A stretch of DNA of 64,000 bases, from the NCBI GenBank assembly GCA_047967505.1, contig CM106540.1. One strand, given 5' to 3'. The notes beneath the pieces are model-generated. The model did no database searches and was not told where the DNA came from. It saw only the letters and a program-made list of their open reading frames with translations. The DNA comes from Dipteris shenzhenensis. Lineage: Eukaryota > Polypodiophyta > Polypodiopsida > Gleicheniales. The first letter of the stretch is position 1; each line of letters starts with the position of its first letter. Positions 1 through 12,100 of this stretch are shown here, one piece after another. The translations under genes were made by a program, and so were the position numbers.

Positions 1-232
1 ATGCAGATTGCGATGTTAACCATTGAGAAAATAGCAGCCAAGGGGCTTTTAAAGGAGAAAGGGGAGTTTGGGAGCCACTTGTTTCAAAACCTTCAAGAGA
101 ACACAAATAAAATGCAAACCAAATCATTCGAGGGGCCAATGAATCTCTGGTTTACATTAATGTAATTAACCAAATCCAAATCAGAGCAAAAAGCTGAGAT
201 ATTAAAGCTTGAGCGTTCACATGATACCATGT

Positions 233-254
233 CACACACACACACACACACACA
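233..254. repeat. (CA)n microsatellite, followed by TGCA repeats
   Basis: An uninterrupted CA dinucleotide run of about 11 units, followed by four or five ATGC/TGCA units up to about 270. Confidence 0.95.
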
Positions 255-339
255 TGCATGCATGCATGCACGCACACACGCACATGTAAATCTAACCTGC
301 ATAATGGTGTGGTTCTTTTAAGACGCTTGACACACACGT

Positions 340-366
340 GCACACACACACACACACACACACACA
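340..366. repeat. (CA)n microsatellite
   Basis: About 13 CA units, preceded by a shorter CACACACG stretch. Confidence 0.95.
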
Positions 367-453
367 TCAGATAAATGCAGTCGATGGGACCCAAGACAGC
401 ATTACAGCAGGTCTATCGACTGCTACACCGGTGGTGTGTGCTTCATGCGTGCG

Positions 454-456
<3 letters not shown>

Positions 457-496
<40 letters not shown>
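457..496. repeat. (GA)20 microsatellite
   Basis: Perfect GA dinucleotide run. Confidence 0.97.
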
Positions 497-498
<2 letters not shown>

Positions 499-1563
499 CT
501 GCATCTCTTGTAAACGGACCATCGCACAATCTAATCAAACTGCTGTGTAAATAGGCACATTGGCAGTTCAACAAACTGCCCATTAAAGTTCTTATCAACT
601 ACTGCCATAACAGGATCGGGATGCCTTAGTTCTGGCAGTTTTACATGAGATTCAATTGATCAGTCCCTCTAACCGACATCTTACATTTGCAAACAAGCCA
701 TCAAACTGATTGCTGCTAGACTCAGCAACTTATCTAAACAAATAAACAGGTATGGTGGGACAGAGATGGTGGGGCTTTTCCATGCTCCAGTAAGTCCAGT
801 GTTTCCTGGGCAACAATGCCAATTCCTCCCGTCAGGCGTGCATATAGACATAAGCATTGCCACAAGTACACCAATTGTACAAAACCAGTGTACTCACAAC
901 TTCATATAGACACCCAAAGACGTATCTTGACACTAATTTCGGGCACTGCTCGTCAGAACACCTCCAAAGTAATTTGCATTCTTTGTGAGAAAATACAACT
1001 TTATGGCAAGACCTGTAGAGATGCTCCACCAAAAGATAACTGTAGCAACCCAAAGCATTGAAGGCCAATTCTGGAATTTTCACCACTAACATGTGGCATG
1101 CAAAAGCCACTGTACCTGACGAGTGATGCCAAATGTGATCCTTGGTTACCCACCCAATACTAGCGTTGTAAGAATTTAATCCAACCTTTCCTGTAGTTGA
1201 ACCCTGAATACTGTGGCTTTCAAAATTAATTAGCTTGAATATATTGAAATGAAACTTTCTCATATTTGCACGAAATCAATAAACACTGTGACACCAGGAT
1301 ATCACCAAAATAAACTCTTTTGGCAGCATCACAGGTCTGTTGATAGGTGCTGGTGTATTTATCACAGATCCTTGATGTGAATAGATGCACCATAGCAGCT
1401 CTGGACCTGATGACAACCTGAAATCCTCAGGCATAATCGGCATACTGTACTACATCCTTTGCAGCATGTAGTAGACACCGGTTGTGTAGTGCTGCACTAA
1501 CTGAGATATGAGAGTAATTAAGTTCACCTTCAAGCACCACATCCTCACATTTACATCTTGACG

Positions 1564-1602
1564 TCAGAAGAGTTCTTCTGAATTGAACTTGTTCCACGCC
1601 TC
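1564..1602 (-). CDS. Auxilin-like gene, coding exon 8 (C-terminus)
   Basis: The last 12 codons and TGA stop, encoding [12 protein letters not shown]. This is the expected end of the plant auxilin-related J domain. The acceptor is ATCTACAG|GAGG. Confidence 0.95.
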   Translation of the reverse strand, partial: EAWNKFNSEELF

Positions 1603-4600
1603 CTGTAGATTCTCAATCATTCAGAATTCCGCATTCATAGCTTTGTCACCTTAGATGTCTAAAACCTGGACCTCATCAGTTCCAACTTAACATACCTTTA
1701 GAAGATCAAAGACCTTTTCAGCGATATACTTCTGCTGGATTGTAGCACCCTTCTGCTGCACCTTATCTGGATGGACACATAAGGTGGCCTTCCTGTATAC
1801 CTTTTTCACAGCCGCAGCAGTAATGAGATCCGTCAATGATACTGCTTGCCAACCACTCTCTGGCCAAAGTACCTACAAAATACAAGGGGAAATCCTGTGG
1901 TCTCAGAAAACTTCATCCAACTGCCAAATGTACTTGTTTAGCAATTTCACTTCGGCATACAGTAAGTTTCCAACAACAATGTTTTATTAATATAAGCAGT
2001 GCAAGCCCAGCTATATCACGTCGTATTTACATCAATGTATGAAACCATCCATGCACAGCATGCACAACTACAGCACACATCCATATATGCGGTCTCACAA
2101 CATCTAATTTCTTCTATTGTTATATGTGAATATCCAAGCGCACATTCCCAGCACAGAAAAAATAGATAAAAATCAGCATTAAACTGAATAATCGAAACCA
2201 TAAGTTCTGCTCCTCGAGTGTGCCTACCATGACCTAGATATTCTGATTGCCAGATACATACATATTGAAGTGTCGAGAGCAAGGCACGCAAATTCCCTTC
2301 CTTGCCAGACGCCCAACGCTTTATTTCAGCATCCAGAATTTCACCTACCCTCTGTAAGGTTCATTGCCACGAATTCTAATATCAGGTCCCTGTATTAATC
2401 AAATAGGGATGTAGCAATATATTCTTTTAAAAAGCCTAGACAGTTTTTGAAATGTTTCACAAAAGGGGAGCCATGCTGCCCCGCAACTGCTGAGAAAAGG
2501 GGGGGTGTAGGGTATAAATTTGCTTCATTACGTGTTTCTCTGCTTGCTCCCTTTGGCTTTGAAGATCACGCTGGTTCTTCTCATCCAAAGCCTTGGCCTG
2601 CAATTTCATATTGGGACCCCCAAAACAATCAGCAATATTATAAAAGACTGCAACATCCAGATCAATTCTGTACGCAGTGCATTGCCTTTTTATGAACTGG
2701 AAACCCTTTAAAAAAACATGCCCCCACCACCCCGAAATTGCACAAGAACATTATGAAAAACTTAGAATCAATTCCAATTGAATTATTAAACTACATTCCA
2801 CAGTAAGCCATCCCTTCTGACAGAGACAATTCGTTTCCCTAGTGATTGCGAGATGGCCTCATATTAGTTAATAATGATGGTCAAGAATGCAATTTCTAGG
2901 ATTTCTAAACATATGATCTTAGCTGATATCAATTGCCCATTGAAACCAAGAGTTTCATGCCCTCAAATTGCAAGGTCTACCACCATGGAGGAAGTAACTA
3001 CTTGCAGTTTGGATAATTGACGAAATAAAAGTTGTCTTGCACATATCAAAGCTAAATGGCGTCAAACAAGCTGCACTACATGAGCGAAAATTGAGATGAG
3101 GGCTGCAAGGAACAAGTCATCAACACAATCAAGCCAAGCAGGTGACTTTTGATTCAGGTTGCAGAAAATGAATCACGGTATCTGGTATCAGAGCAAGCAA
3201 CATGAGGTTGCAAGGTTGAGCTACAAATGACGATTTTGAAATAGTCAAGCAATTGAGCGACACACTGTGTATAGCATCTACACTTTACATCATCTATCAC
3301 TCACGTAGCAGTCAACCAAGGTTTGGCGCAACAATAGTTGTCATCAAATGCAAAATTAAAGCAAATTTTGCTATTGTTGGACATTGGAGGTCCTCGTGTA
3401 AGTATGTTGATCATATGATCATGATACTAGTGGATCGCCACCAAGGCTACCTTTGTAAGTTACAGTGGCGACTTGTGGAGTGATCCAATTTTGATGTACC
3501 CTCTTTTCATGTGTTGTTTAGTTAGATTATGAGTAGTGTAACGTGAACAAACCCTTGGATCACTTTTCCCTCCTCCTCTAGGGTTACTTTCCTTTGTAGA
3601 GGATATACTCCTCATTTTGGCTATTCATGTAAAACAACTCTTGTATTCTCGATACGACTCCAAACCAATCAGAGTCTTAATCTTCCTTTCAAGGTAAACG
3701 ATGAGAGCCAGTCCCATGAGCGATGGAGTAACAATAGGAGTGGCTTCTGGTTATTGAAGCAACCATTCGTCCAAGTTCGAGAGAAAATACATGAACGAAG
3801 TGTCCTCGCTACCCACTTGCCTTGATTCAGTGCAAATTACTATGCTCGTCTGTCGAGAGACACCCATCGTCGCTCTCTTGAGTCTTTGTCCCTGCGAGCA
3901 GTATGCCACTTGAAAAGCGGCTTGCCGCCTTTAGCTCACAATCAACACCTGCTACCCATGTGTCATCTGATGTCGTATGATCTTGCAGCCAGAGCCGCCA
4001 CCTAGTAACTGTGTGCAACCTGTCCCGAAACCATCACTCCATTATGATTTTGGAATTAAAATTCCCTAGTGGACCCTTGGGAATTGTAAATGTGTGCCTA
4101 GTTACTAGGCAATTAATTCCTAGGGCCAAAGTATGCAACAAGGGGCCAAAACAGAGGTGCAATTCTGAGACTCCTACACGGTTGAGGTGGCACTTTCAGC
4201 CTCGGCCTTGGGTGTTTTCCACCTCACATTGAGGGGGTTTATTTAACCTCATGATTTCATGATGTATTCCGCTTTGAGCTTGCTCTCGCGGGTTTTTTCT
4301 CTTAATAGAAGTCTCTTTCTTGGGGGGGGGGGGGGGAGGAGTTGTGCAATCAAAAATTGCTAATTTTAGCACTGGACTCCAAAAAGGGCAAAGGACCTTT
4401 CTTTTGGGCACAGGAGGCCAAATTCAAAGCTGAAGGAGAGAGAATAGAACCACCTGCTAGGAGCTACCAGAGCCAATTTGCCACATGCCAAGAGCTGCCA
4501 GAGGAAATCGATATCTACCAGGAGTTGACGGGAGCTGCCAAGGACCTGCAGGAGGAATTACGATTTGTCTAGGAGCCTGCTGGGGAGTCTCGCACAGGTC

Positions 4601-7600
4601 CAGGAGCTGTCCGGGCTGATGCAATTTGCTTTCAGGCTGACCAGGAGCTACTACGGGTGTTGCAGGCTGTTTTGGAGCTGAGCAGGAGCTGCAACAGGGA
4701 TTTCAACCTGTTTTTTGCTTGGTTTTTGGGCTGTTGTTGCTGGTTTTTCTGTTCTCCAAGCTTGGAATACTTCTCCTAAGCTGTTTATAGGCCAAGCCAG
4801 AACTGGATCTACTGCTTCTCGCTGGATTTAGGGTTATCCAGCCCCGGTGACCTGTTTTCGAAGGATTCTTGGCGAGGAAGACTCTTCTTTGCCCGCTTTT
4901 GCTGTTCCTAGACTCATTGCTGGCTGGTTATTGCGTTTGGAATTGATTCCTCGCGGGGAAGTTAGATTTATGCGGTGGTTTGTGGCCAGGAAGGCTCCAG
5001 GTTGATTTCAACCTGTTTTGGGATAGCGATTTGGTTTGATTGCACCAGAATCTAGCTGTGTGGGAGCTATCTTGCAGTTGTGCAGCCGTGTCTAGCTGGT
5101 TGGGCACTTGGTTGTGCAATTGCAAGTGTGGCACAGACAGTGGATGCTTTTGGGGTCTCTGTTACATGCTTTGGTTGGCTGAGGACACCGGGTTGTCTGG
5201 TAATTGGATGCCATTTCACCATTTGGAGTTGAGCAGGGAATTACAGGGTGGGCTGGACAAGGAGTTTGCGAGCGTTGGTTTGCCTGTGGTGCAGCTTCCC
5301 AGAGACCTTTGTAATCAGCCGCTTGGCTTCAAATGAATGTTATATGAATACCACAAGGGTTGGGACCAATCGGTGTCCTTGTGTCTGAGTAGGAGTGCTC
5401 TAGCCCCCTTGTGATTTAATCTGTGGTGCATAATTTACTGTGTATGCTGTAATTACCACCCTTTACATTGTTAAGGCTGGTTTCATCTTCTATCATCTAT
5501 AAGACATGTCGCGCGAATTTGTCCGTACAAATTCAACATACACTCTTTGTCTCATCAGTTGTACTCTGTTGGTTGTACTATTTGCTATCTGTGTCACCAC
5601 AATGTAAATATCCTAAGTCAAAGTATAGTTGACCATTTATTTGATCATTATTAAAGAGTTTTCCATCTAGGTTAATTATGGTCAAAAGAGTTCTTCTATT
5701 GGTCAAAGAATTGACTATGGTCAAAGATACTTGACTTTGGTTAAGTAAACATGATTTCGGTCAAGAAGACTTGGTTTATACCAAGAAGGTTAACTCTGGT
5801 TAACCAAGATGTGCCAACTTCGGTTGAAGAGACTTGATTTATATATTTGTTATGTGTGTACATGTGTTCAGTGGGGACGCCCACCGTAACTAGGATTAGT
5901 CCACAATTTATTATTTGCATGCAAAGCGATAACAATTAATGGGTGCCATGGTGGTGCGCTTTAATTAATTGTTGCAGGTACTAAGAAGGGTTATTTTCCC
6001 AAGCGCTATGGAGCCTAACAAGCATCTAGGAGGCAATTCGTGTGACCAAGTGCTTCGAAGACTCCAAAGTTGCCCTTAGTGGCATGTAATTAGGAAAGTA
6101 ATGTAGAATTTAACAAGTGGCTTGTCGCCAACAAAGAGAGCCTGAGAGCTCATGTAATTATTCATTCACGTTTTGGATTTGTAGAAGCAGCTCTACGCTG
6201 AGCTGTGTACTTGAATTCTCTCTTGAATAAAAACATTCGGGAGGTCCAACCCGACATTTTGTCCTAGGCCCTAGTGCATCTGTAGAGAGAGGGAATGAGG
6301 GAGAGCTTTTCAAAGTGTAATTGCTGTCTTTTATGAGCGAGAGGTTTTACATTGGTATCAGAGCTATTGGTTCATCTCTTTCCTTGGAGATGACGGTCTG
6401 AGAGAATTGGACGCGACAAATGGAAAAGAGTAGCACTCGACAGCAACGTGATCAAGCGGCTCATTACGCATAAGATCACAAGCGTGAGTGGTTAGGCGCA
6501 CGGATAGCTGAAGCAATGAAGGCCTCGGGAGCATATTGATGATCCGGCTGAGTCATGCTGATTAAATGCATAAGGCAATTGCTCTCCGTGAGGCAACACA
6601 AGGCTAGGCGTCGACGAAGACCCGGGAGATGAGATGAGTAGCAGGTGCTGCTCCTTGGCTATAGACGATTGACGAAGGACCCTACATATGGCGAAGGCAA
6701 CCGGCCAAACAAAAGTGCACAGGTAACGTCTCCACGCAGGCACATGGTCGACGGAAGGATGATGGTGATCATCCTTAGCAAGACACCTCCACGCAGAGCG
6801 ATACCATCACGCTGAGAGACGTCTTCATGTGAAGACAATTCCTTCGAGAGGGCACACGTTGTCTTGCTTTTGTCCAAAAGCAAGCGATGCTTCGTGATGC
6901 AGATTTGTCATATGCTGGAGGTGCCACGACGCGTGAAGCTGATAGTTTCTGGAAGACGCGACGAGTGATGCCGTGACAAAATCTGTCGCCCGTCTTCAGC
7001 CCAAGGGTTAGCCTTAGGGTGGCATGGCTTTTGTGACGTGGCAGAAATGTGTACAGAGCAGACGTGGCAAAGACATTCTTGGCATGTCAGAGACACGTGG
7101 CACACAGGTGACGTGGCAGCCACACGTGTGAGCTGACGTGGCAGCCAAGTGGCATGCATGTGCAGGTGCTGACGTTGCAGTACATGTGGAAGCCAGATCA
7201 GATGCTGATGTGGCACTGACACGTGGCATACAGGTGGCTGATGTGGCAAACCATGGGTTTATCTAACCTAACCTTGGTTAGTGGACTCGTTAGAGGTCCA
7301 ATTAGTTGACCCAACCAGACTATTCTGGTCACTGTAACCAGACTGACCAGTCCAGTTGCAGACTAACCAATCAGTCTGGTTAGTGTAACCAGCCGGTTAC
7401 TTCATCTAGTTACTGTCCCAACAAAAAAAAAAAAGAGACAGTTAGACTGTTTCTGCCAACCTGTCAGATTTTTTCCTGTCAGGAAAACAGCAGAAAAGCA
7501 GAGAAATCTGATTTTTCCTGTCAGGAAACAGCAGAAAAGCAGAGAAATCAGAGATTTGCAGAAAAAGAGTATGCATGCCTTTGAGCAGTGAAAAGAGGGA

Positions 7601-9130
7601 AAAACAAATGCATTCTGAGTGCTTTTTGCATCAACCAGGAAAGGGGCAACACAGTCGTTGATGCTTTGGCCACTTTGTGGGTATATGCTTTGAATTGACA
7701 GCCCATTACTGGCACTAGTTCTGAATGCAAGACACCTCTTGTTGAGGTATTTTTTCTCTTTGAAAAGCAAAGGCTACGTGCATCAATTGCATGCACAGTG
7801 TGTGAGAAACTTGCAGATCTCAGACAAGTTGTAGGAGAATGGCTCAATCACCTATCCAGTGGGATTCACAAGATAGGGATGTACATCCAAGATAGAGAAG
7901 CGTGCAGCAAACTCAGCAAGAATTTGAGCAGATGGTACGCATTCGTATGCAGGAGATGGAAAATCTCAAAAGGGATCCAAGAGCTCAGCATTTGTTTCAA
8001 GCAAAAACTATGCCTAATGCAGCTTATGATGTGCCAATGCCAGAGGCACACTCTCATGTACAGCCCGAGAGAGATATCTCATATGGGACCATCTCATAGC
8101 AGGAAGAGATCGAGGCATCATCACCGATCTCCAAGCCCTTCACCATCTACCTCGAGCTCGACTTCTGTATCTTCTTCTTTATCAGATAAACCATCCAGGA
8201 AAAGAAGGAAACACAAGAAGTCTATGAAGAGCAAGTGTCACCACAATGTAAATATCCTAAGTCAAAGTACAATTGACCATTTATCTGATCATAATTATAG
8301 AGTTTTCATATGTGTTAATTATGGTCAAAGAATTGACTACGGTCAAAGATACTTGACTCTGGTCAAGTAAGCCTGACTTTGGTCGGAGAGACTTGGCTTA
8401 TTACCAAGAGGGTTAACTGCGGTTAACCAAAGAACCACAAAGCTAACTACGGTCAAAGAGTGTTGATTTCGGTCAATGAGACTTGGCATGCGCTCAGAGG
8501 GTTAACTACAGTTAACCAAGATGTGCCAACTTCGGTTGGAGAGTTGTGCCAACTTCGGTTGGAGAGACTTGACTATAATTAAGGTGCCTCGACCCTTGGT
8601 CAAAGTCCCTTAATTATGATCAAGAGCGTTGACTTCCGTCATTGACTTCGGTCAACCAGAGAATAAATATATATTTTTATATTTGTTATGTGTGCACATG
8701 TATTCAGTGGGGACGCCCACCGTGACTAGAACTAGTTCACAGTGTGTTGTTTGCATGCAAAGCGCTAACAATTAATGGGTGCCATGGTCGTGCGCTTTAA
8801 TTAATTGTTACAGGTACTACGAAGAGTTATTTTCCTAAGCGCTACGGGAGCCTAATCACAGTCTAGGAGGCGGTTCGCGTGACCAAGTGCTTCGAAGACT
8901 CCAGAGTTGCCCTTAGAGGCATGTAATTAGGAAAGTAATGTAGAAATTGACAAGTGGCTTGTTGCCAAGAAAGGGAGCCTGAGAGCTCATGCAATGATTC
9001 ATTCATTCACGTTTTGGATTTTCATGTATCAGGCAGCTCTACGCTGAACTCTTGTAACAAATTCTCTCTTCAAGAAATAAAATACCTTCAGGGGGGCCAG
9101 CCCGACATGTTGTCCAGGGCCCTAGCTATG

Positions 9131-9179
<49 letters not shown>

Positions 9180-12100
9180 CTTATGAGTGTTTCTGCAGTA
9201 AATTATGATTGTGAGGTTCCACGAGAGAGCTAGCCATTGCATTGGTATCAGAGCCTAAGGCTCAACCCTTTTTCAAGGGATGATGGTCCAAGGAGAATTG
9301 AGGCACGCAATTGGCGTACAAGATGGACGCTGAGGAATGTCCACCCTTGCTAAGTTGAACGGGTTTGTTTGAAAGCCACCCGGGACTTCAGCAAGGTGGC
9401 GTCGCGTTCCTCCGAGAGTATGAAACGCTTCATGGGATATTTGCGTAGAAGAGAAGTTCCACCGAAGACATAGAGATTTACTCGCTAATAGGCGCCTTCT
9501 TGTGCGTTGAAGCTCACGCTGGCGCTTGCTTGTGAATGGGGAAGGTAGTGAGAAAACGAGGCGCTGCACGGAAGAAGATGCGTCAAAATGTTTTGTGAAC
9601 AAGGGACGTAACGCGCGACGTGCGATGGTCTACAGAATTCCGTCGCTTGCACCCAACCTCTCTGACCTTAGGCTGATATGGCAGCCCACCTGACGTGGCA
9701 CATCTGACACGTGGTGCTGATGTGGCAGGCAAGGCAGCCAGAGTTGACATGGCACGTACGACACGTGGCAGTGCACAGAACAGTGCTGACGTGTCATTCT
9801 GACATGTGTCAGCTGATGTGGCAGACCCACATGCAGGGATGGCGTGGCATGCACGTGTGAGATAACCTGGCATTCCGACAGATGACGTGGATGCTGACAT
9901 GGCTGACTAGGGGTTAATCTAACTCAACCTTGGTTAGTGGACTGATCAGAGGTCCAGTTAGTTGACCCAACCAGTCTAGTCTGGTCACTGTAACTGTAAA
10001 CTACTCGCTGCTTTCTATCAATTCAGACAACGGATTTTGCAGAGGCATTTGAATGAGATGATTGCGAGTTGCCAAACACATATACTTGAACTTAAGAGTT
10101 TGCAATTAAGCTGGAATTAAGACTTATACAGCTTAAACACAAAGTGACATCATTGGAAAATGCAATATGATTGAGGGGCCAAGACGGCCCCCCCCCTTAT
10201 CCAGGCTCACTTTATTCTTGAAAATGGAGATACAAGACCAAGGTGCAATGCACCTTCCAAACTGATGAACTCAGTGAAAACCTAGGACCTAGATACAAGA
10301 CTCAAGAGCATATGTGTAAGGTAGACAACAAAAAGGAGGAGTCTAAGCTCAGGTTTCAACTCTTGGCTTGCCCAATCCACAAGGAAGAAGCCTGCAACAA
10401 TCACCACTTACATCCAACATTAGAGGCAAGCACTACTTTCTAGAAAGATAGTAGAAACAACATGAAATAGTGCTGTAAATGAGAGAAACTTGACAATACA
10501 GGCTCCCTTCGTGACTTGACCCTTTTGTAGATGAAGTCCTTGATGCCTCTGAAGCTACCTTGGGTGAGGAGAGTGTGGAAATGGGGCTGGAATGAGAACA
10601 GCTTAGAAAAACAGCCTGTAGGCTAGAGAGAGAAAGCTTTTATGGAGTGATAGCTGTAGAGAGAGAGTGCCAATGCTGATCCCAAGGGAGGAGATGTAAG
10701 AGAGGAGCTGCTGCTGTTCCAGAGGTGCACAGAAAGGCAGATTTCTGCAAGGGAAATGGGCTGGAACAGTAGAGGGAGAAATTCTGCAGTAGAGAGAGAA
10801 AGACTGCAGCAGGAGAGAGAAAGGGGCTGTGGCTGCTCCAAGCTAGGAGAAGGAGAGAGGATGCTGCTGCTGTTCCAGAAGAGCTGAGAGGGGGCAGATT
10901 TCTGGAGAGGAGGGGCTGGAACTGTAGAGAGATAATGTGCTGTTGTAGAGAGAGAAAGTGCTGCTGAGGTGAGAGAATGGCCTGGGGAGAAGCTGGCTGC
11001 ACCCAAGGAGCTGGAGAGGTTCTGCAGCATCATCCAAAAGGAGGGAGAAGAAAAGTGACGAATTTTTCATGTGAGGAATGAAGGGGAGAGGCCTTCTTTT
11101 ATAGGCTCAGCCCCCTCCCTAGGCCTAGAGTGGAAGGTGGACACTTGTCCCAGATTTTTGGTGGGCTGCAGTCCCAAAGAGGACAGCCCACAACCTGCCC
11201 CAAATCTACCAGATTTGGGGCCAAACACTTGGCCTGCATGCCCTGCCACTTGCCATGCATGCTGCCACATGTGTGGGACAGGTGGACTGACATGCCAGCT
11301 CAGATTCCATGTGGCAGTCTGCCACGTGTAAGCTGCCACGTCACTCCCAAAAACCCTAAAATTTCAAAGTTGTCAGAATTCAATTTTGATCGCACCCACG
11401 GGTTCCTAACAGCTTAGACTATCTATTGACGTACTCTAAGGTCATAATTGAGCCATACTGAGCTCATTTGTTTGTCGTCTTATCTTGTATCTCCATTACT
11501 CTTGGCATGCTGCCAGGCCCACACCCAAAGCTCAGGGAACATTCTCTTGAATGGTTCCTAGGTCGGTATGCAATCTGTGCATTTGATTGGTCCCATGTTT
11601 GGGTACTCAGGTGGGGTGTGGTTTCCAGATGTCCCTCTCAAAGAGAGGCCATCACTCTTGTGGGTCACTAATGCCCATAACCCCAAGCAAGGGGGTCCAC
11701 CCTCAAATGCTGGACCTAGTCCCCATTGGTCCCTAACTGAACAGTAGGAAAACATTTCATTTCTTAATAAGCATACTATTGAAAAACAAAAAGACATAGT
11801 ACCAAGCAAGTGGATACATGTTGAAGCAGGATGACAGTAACCATACTGTGACCAGTCCAGTTAGTCCAGTTGCAGACTAACCAGACCAGAACCAGTTAGC
11901 CTGGTTAGAGTAACCAGCCAGTTACTCCATCTGGTTACTGTCCCCCAAAAAAAAAAAAGACAGTTGCAGAGACTGTTTCTGCCAGCAGTCTTCACCTATC
12001 TGAGAGAGTATTTACTGTCAGGAAAGCAGCAGAAACACAGTAAAATCAGAGATTTGCAGAAAAAGAATATGCATGCCTTTGTGCTCAGGAAAAGATGAGT

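Larger units (their letters stand above)
1..1563 (-). other. 3' untranslated / downstream region of the auxilin-like gene
   Basis: No recognisable gene. The stretch next to 1563 should contain the 3' UTR, but I cannot place a poly(A) site. A 143-codon open frame on the minus strand at 832-1263 matches no family I know and lies where the UTR is expected. Three microsatellites cluster between 233 and 496. Confidence 0.4.

Noticed and set aside
338-550. Frame with poly-His/Thr and RERE repeats near the window start
   Set aside because: Pure translation of (CA)n and (GA)n microsatellites.
832-1263. 143-codon minus-strand open frame downstream of the auxilin stop codon
   Set aside because: No recognisable motif, and it lies where the 3' UTR is expected. 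The composition looks like translated non-coding sequence.
7008-7250. Minus-strand His/Cys-rich frames over the ACGTGGC cluster that look like metal-binding proteins
   Set aside because: The CHV/HVSATS-type repeats result from translating tandem ACGTGGCA words. The same artefact appears at 9630-9854.
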